Positions 6,365-15,474 of a DNA stretch of 64,000 nucleotides are shown here, piece after piece (within the stretch, counting starts at the first letter, position 1; each line of letters starts with the position of its first letter). The stretch lies in contig CAVZBX010000001.1 of assembly GCA_963773655.1 (NCBI GenBank), positions 1 to 64,000 of the forward strand, written 5' to 3'. The notes under the pieces were generated by a model. The model was not told the origin of the DNA and made no database searches. It saw only the letters and a list, made by a program, of their open reading frames with translations. Position numbers and translations under genes: made by a program. The DNA comes from DASSQJ01 sp963773655. GTDB lineage: Bacteria; Actinomycetota; Actinomycetes; Actinomycetales; Dermatophilaceae.

Positions 6365-8227
6365 TCAGCGGACGTCCGGTGGAAGGTCCGGCTGCACGGA
6401 GAAGTCGATCCCGACCACCACGCCCGAGCCCGAGGGGTTCTGCCTGGCCGCGTTGATGACCTCCTGGTCGATGTGGTGTCGCTTCGCCTCGTCGGTGAGC
6501 TCGTGGATCACGGCGCCGGTCGACATCTTCTTCTTCCTGAGCGCCTCGGAGACGGCGTCGCCCCCCATCGCCCGATCGCGAATGGTCCCGTGGCGGACGG
6601 CGTCCCCGATGCCCTGGGCGACCTCGAGCCCGGCCGCGGGTCGCTGCACCGCCTGGCGGACCGCGACGTCGGGGCGGGCGTGGGTGACGTCGTGCACCTC
6701 CTTCGGCGGGAGCGGCTGAGGATTGAGGGCCACCTGGTCGACCGCGGACGCGTGCGCGGACAGGGCGTCCACGCGGAGCTTGGCGAGGTCGGCCAGGTGG
6801 GCCGGGGGGTGGACCGTCACGAACCCCTGCCAGCCGGCGCTCACGCCGGTCACCCGGCCATCGTGCGCCGTGAACCGGTAGCCCTCGGCGAGGTCGCACG
6901 TGAGGGCGAGCGGCGTGTCGGTCGCGACGTCGACCAGGCGGTAGTGCCGGCGGCCCGTGGTGTCGTCGTCGTCGCGCCAGAGCGCCCCCATCCGGCTCAC
7001 GACACGGTCCGTGCCGAAGGGGGTGTCGTTGTCGACGTGGGTGCGAGCGATGACGACGAAGTCGTCCGTGCCGAGGAGGAACTCGGTCTGCAGCCGAGCG
7101 AAGGCGTCGGTCCCGACGAGGTCCACGAACCGGCTGGCGACGGCCGCCCGCAGGTCGGTGGCCGCCGAGGCGGCGGCCGCGGGCGCCAACGCGGCGAGCG
7201 CACCGGCGAGCGGCGAGCCGTCCCCGAACGCCGGACGGTCCGTACGCACGTGGTCGGCGCCATCGAGCACCTCACCGTGCTCGACGCCTGCCGGGGCCAC
7301 CGGCGCGATGCCGATGGAGACCTGCGCCTGGCGGTCGAGCACCGACGCGGCGGCGACGGAGACGCTGTCGGCGTCGCGGAGCGCGCCGAGCACCGGGACG
7401 GCCGAGCTCGTCGGGTGCCCGAACCCCGCGGGCCAGGTGATCTCGCCCTCGATGACACCCGAGCGGTCGAAGCCGCGAGCGGTGAGGAGCACCTCGAGCG
7501 TGTCGGTGGGAGCCCCGGGCAGGCTCATGGTCCTCAACCCCCCACCACCCCCGTCGAGCCGGTTGACCAGGGACTCGAGGAACCAGTACCCGTCGGCGGC
7601 GAGCCGGGTGAGCTCCGCGTTCACCGGCCCCAGGGCCTTGTTCGCGTACGGGGCGAAGTCCGTCTTGTCGAGGAAGTCCCGGAAGACCTGGAGGTAGTCG
7701 TCCCCCGTGAGCCATGCCCAGATCGCGTTGACCACGAAGAGCACGTCGGCGACGAAGTTGCCCGGCTGGAGATCGGCGCCGAGCACGCGGATCGACTCGA
7801 ACTTCGACGCCGTGATCGGCCCGGTCAACGGCGGGACGCGCAGTCGGTAGGTGAAGGCGAGCCCGAAGGTGAACCGGAACGCGGGGTCGGCCCAGTCGCC
7901 GAGGACGGTCGGCTGCGTCGCGTGGGCCGTGATGGTGTTCGTCATCGTGGTGACGCTGACGAGGATGTCGCCGTCGGGCGCCCGCGCGACGGTGAAGGAG
8001 AGGTCGGACGAGAGCTCGATACCGATGCGATACAGCGTGACGCCCTTGTAGATCACGTCGCCTCGCCCGAGAGCCTCCTCGAGGTGCTCGGTGAGCCGGG
8101 GCCGGTACTCGTCCCACGCCTCGTTGGCCGCTGCGTCGATGACGTGCGCGACGTAGGTCTCGGCCCGGGGTGCCGCGTCGCCCACCGCCGATGCAAGGCC
8201 GATGCCTCCGCCTACGGGAAAGGTCAT
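6365..8227 (-). CDS. Large hypothetical protein with NPQPLPPK motif, 620 aa
   Basis: I do not recognise a family with a known function. The ATG at 8227 has a good Shine-Dalgarno (GAGGAGACAACC). The protein is mostly beta-rich and soluble, with no signal peptide and no clear membrane segment. Near residue 505 it carries ALNPQPLPPK, a short peptide that recurs in large uncharacterised actinobacterial proteins. The C-terminal 90 residues are helical and charged. It lies in the same orientation as the FHA pair downstream and the LGFP protein upstream, and may form an operon with the latter (29-bp gap). A structural or effector role in this cluster is possible but unproven. Confidence 0.6.
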   Translation of the reverse strand: MTFPVGGGIGLASAVGDAAPRAETYVAHVIDAAANEAWDEYRPRLTEHLEEALGRGDVIYKGVTLYRIGIELSSDLSFTVARAPDGDILVSVTTMTNTITAHATQPTVLGDWADPAFRFTFGLAFTYRLRVPPLTGPITASKFESIRVLGADLQPGNFVADVLFVVNAIWAWLTGDDYLQVFRDFLDKTDFAPYANKALGPVNAELTRLAADGYWFLESLVNRLDGGGGGLRTMSLPGAPTDTLEVLLTARGFDRSGVIEGEITWPAGFGHPTSSAVPVLGALRDADSVSVAAASVLDRQAQVSIGIAPVAPAGVEHGEVLDGADHVRTDRPAFGDGSPLAGALAALAPAAAASAATDLRAAVASRFVDLVGTDAFARLQTEFLLGTDDFVVIARTHVDNDTPFGTDRVVSRMGALWRDDDDTTGRRHYRLVDVATDTPLALTCDLAEGYRFTAHDGRVTGVSAGWQGFVTVHPPAHLADLAKLRVDALSAHASAVDQVALNPQPLPPKEVHDVTHARPDVAVRQAVQRPAAGLEVAQGIGDAVRHGTIRDRAMGGDAVSEALRKKKMSTGAVIHELTDEAKRHHIDQEVINAARQNPSGSGVVVGIDFSVQPDLPPDVR

Positions 8228-8256
8228 GGTTGTCTCCTCGGATGGTGGGGCAGGGC

Positions 8257-8748
8257 CTAGTCGTCGATCCGCTGACCGACCCTCACCCCGTGGGCTCGCG
8301 TCCAGGTGATGTCGCCGCCCTGGAAACGGCTGCGTCGGCCGTCGGCCGCCGGCTCCTCGTCGCTGGTCGGATAGCCCAGGCGCCCACGCTCCCAGCCCAG
8401 TCGGGCCCACTCGTCGCGGATGGCCCCGTGGACCTCGTGGGCGCCCGTCCCGGGCGTCCAGTAGATGGAGCCGTGCTCGAAGTGGTTGAAACGGCCGACG
8501 CCGTCGGGGCAGCCCAGCTCGTCAGTGGTCGGGTATCCGATCCACGAGCCGAGCCGGGCCCACTTGACGCGGATGTCGCCGTGGACCTCGTGGGCCCCGG
8601 TCTGCGGAGTCCAGTAGATGGATCCGTTCTCGTAGTCCCGTGTCCGGCCCCGGCCGTCCGCGGTCGCCATCTCCGCCGACCCCGCCCCTTCGTCGACCGG
8701 GGCTCCGAGCCAGGCGAGCTCCTGTCGCTTGTCGTCGATCGTCGACAT
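8257..8748 (-). CDS. LGFP-repeat protein
   Basis: This protein of 163 residues is made of three LGFP-type repeats. Each has the pattern GSIYWTP-x-TGAHEVHG-IR-x-WARLG ending in (L/I)GYPT (about residues 40-80 and 88-135), and a degenerate third repeat lies at the C-terminus. LGFP repeats occur in actinobacterial cell-wall hydrolases and esterases, where they are thought to bind the envelope. Here they stand alone with no signal peptide or catalytic domain, which is unusual. The ATG at 8748 has GGAGG 8 nt upstream and is preferred over GTG 8757. It is probably cotranscribed with the 620-aa gene. Confidence 0.75.
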   Translation of the reverse strand: MSTIDDKRQELAWLGAPVDEGAGSAEMATADGRGRTRDYENGSIYWTPQTGAHEVHGDIRVKWARLGSWIGYPTTDELGCPDGVGRFNHFEHGSIYWTPGTGAHEVHGAIRDEWARLGWERGRLGYPTSDEEPAADGRRSRFQGGDITWTRAHGVRVGQRIDD

Positions 8749-8823
8749 CTGGAGCACCTCCGGGCCACGGGCTTCGGGTGACGTCGCACCCCCGCCGCGC
8801 GCAGGGACGAGACCCTCCGGACC

Positions 8824-11607
8824 CTACGAGGACGGCGCGGCGGTCGAATCGGGTGTTTCCCTACCCTTGCGCGCCTGCCGGGCCATGGCCGCGCCGAGCT
8901 CGGCGCGGGAGTGGATGCCGAGCTTGCCGTAGACGTGCGCCAGGTTGGCCTCTACCGTCTTGGGGCTCACGAACAGCGTCGCGGCGATCTGTCGGTTCGT
9001 GCGGCCCCCGCCCGCCAGCTCCGCGACGCGACGCTCCGTCTCCGAGAGTTCGGCCCCGACTCGGCTGAGCCCGGTGCGCGCCAGTTCCTGACGGGTCCGC
9101 TCTGCATACCGTTCCGCGCCCAGGCGTTCGAAGGTGGCCAGCGAGGAGGCGAGGCAGGTGCGCGCCTGCTGCCGTCGGCGCGCGCGGCGGTGCGCGATCC
9201 CCAGCAGCAGCTCGGTGCGGGCGCGGGCGAAGGGCATCTCGATGCGGTCGTTCTCGGCGAGCGATCGCGTGAAGGACTCGACTGCGCCGTCCACCTCCCC
9301 TGCGGCTGCCCGCACCAAACCCTGCCCTCGGTAGCCGATGGCCAGTGCCCACGCCCGGCCGGTCGCGCGTCCGCGGTCGAGCAGGAGGTCGGCGAGGGCG
9401 TCCGCCCGCCCGATCTCGCCGCACGCGACGAGCGCCTCCAGGGCGTCGGGAAGGAAGAAGTACGGCACCGGCTCCGGCATCCCGCTCGCCTCGATGGTCT
9501 CCACGATCGGCCGGCACGCGTCCCAGGCCGCCCGAGGATGGCCGCAGGAGTTCTCGACCAGGGCCGTGGCCGCGGCGATCCACAGCATGGGCAGCCGCGT
9601 CCCGACCTGCTGCAGCGCCGAGCTCGCGCTGGCGCACGCGGCCAGGGTGCCGTCCCTGTCGCCGCGGTGGGCGTCGACGTACGCGCCCTGCGCGAGCACC
9701 CAGGCGAGGTTCGCCCGGCTGCCGGTCGCCTCGGCGACCCAGGCTCCCTCGTCCACCAGCCGGCGCGCCTCTTCGAGGTGTCCGAGCCGGGTCTCGAGCC
9801 AGCTCCACCACATCAGGACGAACGGGAGGTCGCTCTCGTCACCGCGCCTACGCGCGGCCTCGCACACCGCGGCCAGCTCGTCCCGGGCGGCGCCGTGGCG
9901 CCCGACGTACAGGTCCATGAGGGCCTGGACCAACCTGGGGCTCCGGTGGAGGGAGACGACCGCGTCGGGGTCCTCGAGCCGGACCGCGTCCGCGAGCAGG
10001 TCCCATTGCGCCGGGTGCCCACAGAGGAAGTCCATGACGACGACGAGGGCCGACATCTCGGCGGTCTGGGGCACGTGTTCGGCCACCGAGGCCTCCGCGA
10101 GCGCACGGTGGGCCCACGCGGCCCCGCCGGCGAAGTCCCCGGTGGTCGCCCCGACGAAGGCCAGCCCGCACATGCTCGTCGCCCGCGCCCCCGCGTCGCG
10201 CGCCGCGGCGAGGCTCGACGTGAAGTGGCTCATCGCCTCCTGGTGGCTCTCGTCGTTGTAGGCGATCTCCCCGAGCAGGAAGTGTGCGCGTGCCAGGAGC
10301 GCGCCCTCGGGCCGTCCGGCGACGACCTGCTCGACCAAGGCCCGTCCTCGAGCGCGGTCCCCAGCGTGCACCTGGTGCTCGGCGGCCTCGAGGAGCCGGG
10401 CCGTCCGCTCCTCCGGCCGGTCCAGAGGGGTCAACCGCGCAGCGTGCTCCCAGAGCTCGCCCGCGGAGTCCCACGCGCCGCGTCGTCGCGCCTGCCGCGC
10501 GGCGGCGTCCAGGGCGGTGGCCACCTCACCGTCGGGCACCACCTGCGACAGGGCGAGGTGGCGACCGCGCTCCTCGGGATCGGTCACCAGTGCGGCCAGC
10601 CTCGCGTGGACGCGCCGACGCCCGATCACCGGCACGGTGTCGTAGACCGCTGCGGCGTAGAGGGGATGGGTGAACCGCACCGCCCCGTCGTCCGCGACGG
10701 TGACGATGCCGGCCCGCTCGGCGGCCTCGAGCCTGACCTCGGACAGCGCGCGGGTGGTCGGTCGGGTGGACGCGGCGCACTGGAGGAGCGCGTCGCGGGT
10801 GTCGTCGTCGAGGTCGGCCAACCGGCGCTCGATGAGGACGCGGACGTCCTCCTCCCCGGGTGCCGCCGGGTCGCTCTGCGCCTCGAGGTTCGCTCGGGCG
10901 AGCTCGATGGCGTGCAGGGGGTTGCCGGCGCTCGCCTCGTGGATGCGGTGCAGCTGCGGCCTCGTGAGCGGGTGTCCGAAGTGCCGGGTGAGCAGCCGGT
11001 GCGTCGCCGCCGGGTCCAGGGGTCCGAGGACGACGGTCTCGGTGCGCTCGGCCGGCGCGAGGTCGAGGGTCACGGAGTGCTCGGTCGCACCGCGCCGCTC
11101 CGTCACCAGGCACCGGACCCGGTGGTTCCGCAGCCGGAAGAGGGCGTTGCGGAGGACGGAGAGCGAGGCCGTGTCGACCCCGGGGACGTCGTCGACGCCG
11201 ATGAGGAGGGGGCGGAGCTCGGCCAGCCCGCCGAGGACGGACCTCGTGGCCGCGGTGATGGCGCGCGGCTCGACGCCGGCCGCGCCCGCGTCGGCCCGGA
11301 GCAGTGTCACGTCGACGGCCCGGCGCTGCGGCGACGGCAGGGCGGCGACGACCTCCGTCGGCACCCCCTCGAAGAGGTCCGCCAGCCCGGAGAGGGCGAG
11401 TCCCGACTCGAAGGGACCCCCTTGGCAGGAGAGGACCAGCGACCCAGTCGAGGAGGCGCGGTCCAATGCCGCGCGCCAGAGCGTCGACTTCCCGATCCCG
11501 GCGCCACCGAGGATTGCGAGCACACGCAGGCCGTCCGCGGCGGACCCGAGGAAGGCCTCGACGGACCGCAGCTCGCGGTCCCGACCGAAGACGAGCTCAC
11601 TCGACAT
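8824..11607 (-). CDS. LuxR-family ATPase regulator (LAL type)
   Basis: This protein of 927 residues has the domain order of large ATP-binding LuxR regulators. An N-terminal AAA-type NTPase comes first, with a Walker A GGAGIGKST near residue 31 and a Walker B-like stretch LLIGVDD near residue 130. A long TPR-like helical middle follows, and a C-terminal LuxR HTH (about 860-920: ELSETERRVAELAGGGRTNR, SPKTVEANLAHVYGKLGI). Such proteins activate transcription in response to small ligands. ATG 11607 has GGGAGG about 10 nt upstream; the in-frame ATG at 11628 has none. It is transcribed away from the peptide-subtilase-hydrolase operon and is its likely regulator; this is inferred from divergent placement only. 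Confidence 0.88.
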   Translation of the reverse strand: MSSELVFGRDRELRSVEAFLGSAADGLRVLAILGGAGIGKSTLWRAALDRASSTGSLVLSCQGGPFESGLALSGLADLFEGVPTEVVAALPSPQRRAVDVTLLRADAGAAGVEPRAITAATRSVLGGLAELRPLLIGVDDVPGVDTASLSVLRNALFRLRNHRVRCLVTERRGATEHSVTLDLAPAERTETVVLGPLDPAATHRLLTRHFGHPLTRPQLHRIHEASAGNPLHAIELARANLEAQSDPAAPGEEDVRVLIERRLADLDDDTRDALLQCAASTRPTTRALSEVRLEAAERAGIVTVADDGAVRFTHPLYAAAVYDTVPVIGRRRVHARLAALVTDPEERGRHLALSQVVPDGEVATALDAAARQARRRGAWDSAGELWEHAARLTPLDRPEERTARLLEAAEHQVHAGDRARGRALVEQVVAGRPEGALLARAHFLLGEIAYNDESHQEAMSHFTSSLAAARDAGARATSMCGLAFVGATTGDFAGGAAWAHRALAEASVAEHVPQTAEMSALVVVMDFLCGHPAQWDLLADAVRLEDPDAVVSLHRSPRLVQALMDLYVGRHGAARDELAAVCEAARRRGDESDLPFVLMWWSWLETRLGHLEEARRLVDEGAWVAEATGSRANLAWVLAQGAYVDAHRGDRDGTLAACASASSALQQVGTRLPMLWIAAATALVENSCGHPRAAWDACRPIVETIEASGMPEPVPYFFLPDALEALVACGEIGRADALADLLLDRGRATGRAWALAIGYRGQGLVRAAAGEVDGAVESFTRSLAENDRIEMPFARARTELLLGIAHRRARRRQQARTCLASSLATFERLGAERYAERTRQELARTGLSRVGAELSETERRVAELAGGGRTNRQIAATLFVSPKTVEANLAHVYGKLGIHSRAELGAAMARQARKGRETPDSTAAPSS

Positions 11608-11877
11608 CCGCCGGTGACCTCCCTTCATCGGCGCAGCGTGGGTCACGGCGTTCGACGCCGGCGGCGAGCGATGGCCGAAACTCCAGCCTCCTCCTCATGA
11701 GGCGACCGGGCCATGACCCGAAGGGGTGGTCCCGCCGGGGGCGCGCCGCCCGGACAGGTGCGCGGGGTGCCGGATGACGTCCAGCCACCGTCGCCCAGTT
11801 CCTTCGGCCGGGGGTGCGACGTATCAGGCGACCGGCCCCGAGACTCCTTCGTCTGGACCATTCACGGAGGTGCGAGT

Positions 11878-11988
11878 ATGAATGCCAGTGCGACCTCGAC
11901 CCGGCCGCGCGTCAGCCGGGTCGTCCGCAGCCTCGATGCCGCCGGCTTCCCTGTCGCCGACGACGGCACTCACCCGATGATCGGCTGA
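11878..11988 (+). CDS. 36-residue peptide preceding a subtilase
   Basis: A short frame begins at ATG 11878 with an excellent Shine-Dalgarno (GGAGGTGCGAGT) and ends 11 nt before the subtilase start. The peptide is basic in its first half (RPRVSRVVRSL) and ends in ADDGTHPMIG. No signal or membrane segment is seen. The strong ribosome site and tight spacing argue it is translated. It could be a leader controlling the operon, a protease inhibitor or prodomain-like partner, or a protease substrate; nothing decides among these. Confidence 0.5.
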   Translation: MNASATSTRPRVSRVVRSLDAAGFPVADDGTHPMIG

Positions 11989-11999
11989 GGGAGACCGAG

Positions 12000-13499
12000 A
12001 TGGCCGGACTGAAACTGCCCCCGCCGAACCCGAACCCCGATCAGCCGGAGCGTGGGCCGGCCCGCTACGACCCCCGGTCGCAGGACCGGTCCGTTATCGC
12101 CATCCCGCTGCTGCAGCAGATCCAGGCGGCCAGGGAGAGAGGCGACGACACCCCGATCCCGGTCGTGATGGACCGCAACCTCGACCTCGAACCGGAGCAG
12201 CAGCACATCATCGAGCTCGTCGACCGGGCCGTCGAGGCGGCGGGCGATCCGACGGTCGCCCAGGGGGTGGCCGACCCCGACGCGGGAGGCTCCTACGTCG
12301 TCGGCCGGCTGCAGCCCGAGGTCATCGTCGAGCTGGCCCGCCAGAACGCCACCGCCGACCGGCCGATCTTCCGGATCTGGCCGGACTTCGAGGTGCATGC
12401 CCTGCTCGACCGGTCGATCTCGACCGTCAAGGCAGATGCGGCCCACGCGGCGTACGCGGCCTTCGGCGAGCGCATCTGCTGGGCGGTGCTCGACACCGGG
12501 GTCGCGGCCGACCACCCGCATTTCGCGGAGTTCGACAACCTCAACAGCTCCGAGCTCGAGCACATGGACTTCACCGCGGGGAAGGGTGAGGGCGACGCGA
12601 CCGTTGACGTCAACGGTCACGGTACGCACGTCGCCGGCATCATCGCCGGTCACGCCAAGGCGCCCGAGGGCGGCCACCTGACCGCGGTGCGGATGGTGCG
12701 CGACGAGCAGGGCGAGGTCTCCGGCGAGCCCGAGCGGCTCTCCGAGCTGTCGGGGATCGCCCCCCGCTGCTCGATCGTCAGCTACAAGGTCCTGGACGAC
12801 GACGGGGTCGGCGGCACCAGTGCCATCCTCTCCGCCCTCGACCACATCCAGCAGGTCAACAAGAACGGGCGCCGGCTGCGCATCCACGGGATCAACCTCA
12901 GCCTCGGCTACGACTTCAACCCCGAGTGGTTCGCCTGCGGGTACAGCCCGCTCTGCGTCGAGGTCGACCGGATGGTGCGCAGCGGGGTCGTCGTCGTGGT
13001 CGCCGCGGGGAACAGCGGCTACGCGTACGCCACCGACGCGCTGAAGATGCAGGCCGCCGCCGCCGGGCGGCCGCTGACCATCAACGACCCCGGGAACGCC
13101 GCGCGGGCGATCACCGTCGGCTCGACCCACCGCGACTCGCCCCACCTCTACGGCGTCTCCTACTTCTCGTCCAAGGGGCCAACGGGAGACGGTCGGGCGA
13201 AGCCCGACCTCGTCGCCCCGGGCGAGCGCATCCTCTCGGCCGCCACCGGAGCCATGGCGCAGAAGGCGGAGGGGCTCGTCGGCGAACCGGTCGGCTACGT
13301 GGAGGACAGCGGGACGAGCATGGCCGCGCCGCACGTCTCCGGCGTCATCGCGGCGTTCCTGTCGATCCGCCGCGAGTTCGTCGGCCAGCCGGACCGGATC
13401 AAGGAGATCTTCACCGGCAGCGCGACCGACCTGGGACGGGTCCACGACTTCCAGGGGCATGGGCTCATCGACGCCATGCGCGCCATCCAGTCGGTCTAG
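12000..13499 (+). CDS. Subtilisin-family (S8) serine peptidase
   Basis: This 499-residue peptidase has the full S8 triad: Asp165 in WAVLDTGV, His207 in NGHGTHVAGI and Ser near residue 440 in DSGTSMAAPHVSG, with the oxyanion Asn in AAGNSG. The first about 150 residues (starting MAGLKLPPPNPNPD) are not a signal peptide. They may be a prodomain-like region, so the enzyme is predicted cytoplasmic, unlike most subtilases. ATG 12000 has GGGAGA upstream. It lies between the 36-aa peptide and an alpha/beta hydrolase (9-bp gap) and is probably cotranscribed with both. Intracellular S8 peptidases in such clusters often process a partner protein; that role is inferred. Confidence 0.9.
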   Translation: MAGLKLPPPNPNPDQPERGPARYDPRSQDRSVIAIPLLQQIQAARERGDDTPIPVVMDRNLDLEPEQQHIIELVDRAVEAAGDPTVAQGVADPDAGGSYVVGRLQPEVIVELARQNATADRPIFRIWPDFEVHALLDRSISTVKADAAHAAYAAFGERICWAVLDTGVAADHPHFAEFDNLNSSELEHMDFTAGKGEGDATVDVNGHGTHVAGIIAGHAKAPEGGHLTAVRMVRDEQGEVSGEPERLSELSGIAPRCSIVSYKVLDDDGVGGTSAILSALDHIQQVNKNGRRLRIHGINLSLGYDFNPEWFACGYSPLCVEVDRMVRSGVVVVVAAGNSGYAYATDALKMQAAAAGRPLTINDPGNAARAITVGSTHRDSPHLYGVSYFSSKGPTGDGRAKPDLVAPGERILSAATGAMAQKAEGLVGEPVGYVEDSGTSMAAPHVSGVIAAFLSIRREFVGQPDRIKEIFTGSATDLGRVHDFQGHGLIDAMRAIQSV

Positions 13500-13508
13500 G
13501 AGGACACG

Positions 13509-14825
13509 ATGTCGACACTTCCCGAGAGCTATCCCTACGAAGAGCTGGTCTTCGCCAAGGACGGCTCGCCGGTGGATCCGGGTCAGGCGGCGGCGGTGGG
13601 CCGGCTGGCCGACCGGGTGAGCGACCTCGTCGTCTTCTCCCACGGCTGGAACAACGACATCGACGAGGCGAGGAGGCTGTACCACGACTTCTTCACCAGC
13701 CTCGACAGCGTGCGTGCCGACACCTCCCCGGACCTCGCCGGACGCACCTTCGGGGTCGTCGGCGTTCTCTGGCCCTCCAAGCGGTTCGCGGACTCCGACC
13801 TCATCCCCGGCGGCGCGGCCGGGGCAGGACACGCCGACGGGGCGCTCGCGGGCGACCTGCGCCAGATGAGCGATGCCTTCGACAGCCCGGACGCCGAGGC
13901 GACCATGGAGCAGGCGGCCGCCCTCGTCGACAGCCTCGACGGCTCGCCGAAGGCTCAGCGGGAGTTCGCCGACCTGCTGCGCTCGCTCGTGACCCGTGAT
14001 GCCGCGGAGCCGGCCGACGCGCCGAACCAGCTCTTCGACCTCACCGGTCCGGAGCTCATGGACCGACTGCACACCGCGCTGCTCACGTTGCTCGTGGAAG
14101 CCCCGCCCACACCCGGGGAGGGGGGCGGCATCTCCGCGGTGCCGACCGGCGGCACTGCCGGCCTCCGCACCTCGATCACCCGGCTGTGGTCCCGCGGGCG
14201 CTCGCTGCTCAACTACCTCACCTACTACGAGATGAAGGCGCGAGCCGGCACCATCGGGGCGACGTCGGTCGCACCCGTGCTCCACGCCCAGGTCGCGGGT
14301 CGGGCCCGGCTGCACCTGGTGGGGCATTCCTTCGGTGCCCGACTGGTCACCGCCGCTGCCGACGCGCTGCCGGACTCCTCCGAGGTCGCCTCGATGTCGT
14401 TGCTGCAGGCGGCGTTCTCGCACAACGCGTTCGCGGACGCGTGGGAGCCGAAGAAGCCCGGTGGGTTCCGCACGATGATCGACGCCCAGCGGGTCGCGGG
14501 CCCGATGGCAATCACCCACACCCGCAACGACAAGGCCGTCGGGATCGCTTACGCCATGGCCTCGAGCATCGCCGGCCAGGCCGCGTCCGCGATCGGCGAC
14601 AAGAACAGCCCGTACGGGGGACTCGGCAGCAACGGTGCGCAGCACACCCCGGAGGCGGACAACTCCCAGGCCCTGCAGGACCTCGATGCCGACTACCGGT
14701 TCGAGCCGAGGCGGATTCACAACCTACGGGCCGACCCGTTCGTCTCCGGACACGGCGACGTGGCCAACCCGCAGGTGGCGAACGCCGTCCTCCACGCGAT
14801 GCTGGCGGCGCCCCTCACTCGGTGA
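13509..14825 (+). CDS. Alpha/beta hydrolase-fold protein
   Basis: This protein of 438 residues starts at an ATG with a strong AGGAGGACACG site, 9 bp after the subtilase stop. It has the beta-strand plus oxyanion loop LVVFSHGWNN (about 40-49) and the nucleophile elbow LVGHSFGAR (Ser near residue 265), as in serine esterases/lipases. An insert of about 200 residues separates them. No signal peptide is present. The substrate is unknown; the context suggests action together with the neighbouring peptidase. Confidence 0.75.
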   Translation: MSTLPESYPYEELVFAKDGSPVDPGQAAAVGRLADRVSDLVVFSHGWNNDIDEARRLYHDFFTSLDSVRADTSPDLAGRTFGVVGVLWPSKRFADSDLIPGGAAGAGHADGALAGDLRQMSDAFDSPDAEATMEQAAALVDSLDGSPKAQREFADLLRSLVTRDAAEPADAPNQLFDLTGPELMDRLHTALLTLLVEAPPTPGEGGGISAVPTGGTAGLRTSITRLWSRGRSLLNYLTYYEMKARAGTIGATSVAPVLHAQVAGRARLHLVGHSFGARLVTAAADALPDSSEVASMSLLQAAFSHNAFADAWEPKKPGGFRTMIDAQRVAGPMAITHTRNDKAVGIAYAMASSIAGQAASAIGDKNSPYGGLGSNGAQHTPEADNSQALQDLDADYRFEPRRIHNLRADPFVSGHGDVANPQVANAVLHAMLAAPLTR

Positions 14826-15474
14826 GGTCGGGCGCCCGGACAGGAACTGGCTCATGCTCGGCCGGTGCCCGCCGCTGATACGGGAAACCTCCGACTGGGT
14901 GATGCCGACGTCCGTCATCACCTGTTTGGGGATGTCACCGCGAGTGCTCACGCCGTCCGGCATAGCAACGGGTGCAATAGGGGGCTGAGGGACACGAGTG
15001 GCCAGGCGTGTCCTCCGGGATGGCACGTGGAGCGCATGTTTCGCCGCTCTCTTCCCACGCCCACGGCATCACCGCAGCTCAACGGCCTGTCTGGACTTCA
15101 AGGGGGCGTCGCTTGCAAACAGGTGGTTAGGGGTTCGAGTCCCTCGCCGGCTCTCGCTCCTGACCTTGTCAATCTGTCAGCAGACAGGTGCGCGGGGCTG
15201 CTGATCTCGCGCCCGACTCACCTCCATCAACCCATCCCCGCAACTGGCGGCATGAGACCTCGGGGCCCCTCGCCAAGGTGGGGCCGAGAGCTGGGGGAAG
15301 CCGACGGCACGACTTGAGCCGACCGCCCCGTCAGGGCTGGTCGGGGGGTCATCGGGGCCGGGGAACCCGCAATGTGCTCGTCGTCGGCCATGGTGCACTC
15401 CTCACGCGGGGCCTCGTGCCCCTTCCTCGACCATGGAGCCCGGTCGGTCCGGGGCCGAGAGCCGGGCGCCGGCC
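14826..15474. other. Gene-free stretch, 649 bp
   Basis: No intact gene is seen between the hydrolase and the DUF2237 gene. On the minus strand, about 14830-14925 encodes a helix-turn-helix-looking fragment (VGITQSEVSRISGG) with no supported start, possibly a remnant. A tRNA 3'-end-like segment lies at 15114-15153. The rest shows no repeat or promoter I would trust. Confidence 0.45.
15114..15153 (+). other. tRNA 3'-end-like remnant (possible attachment site)
   Basis: The segment holds a T-arm: GGGG-TTCGAGT-CCCT with the invariant GTTC and A58. It is followed by a possible acceptor strand GCCGGCT and discriminator C. Four T-stem pairs form (one G-T) and the outermost A-C does not. No matching 5' half (AGCCGGC), D-arm or paired anticodon arm precedes it, so it is not an intact tRNA. 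Such 3' fragments are typical scars of integrases that use tRNA genes, but a chance match is possible. Confidence 0.3.

Noticed and set aside
8911..11700. 929-codon open frame on the plus strand
   Set aside because: Antisense shadow of the LAL regulator; composition rich in R, G, P, A and no recognised domain.
14984..15160. Possible tmRNA or selenocysteine tRNA (GGGGCTGA and a TTCAA loop)
   Set aside because: No tag-coding region, no paired acceptor stem and no anticodon stem; only the T-arm-like part holds up.
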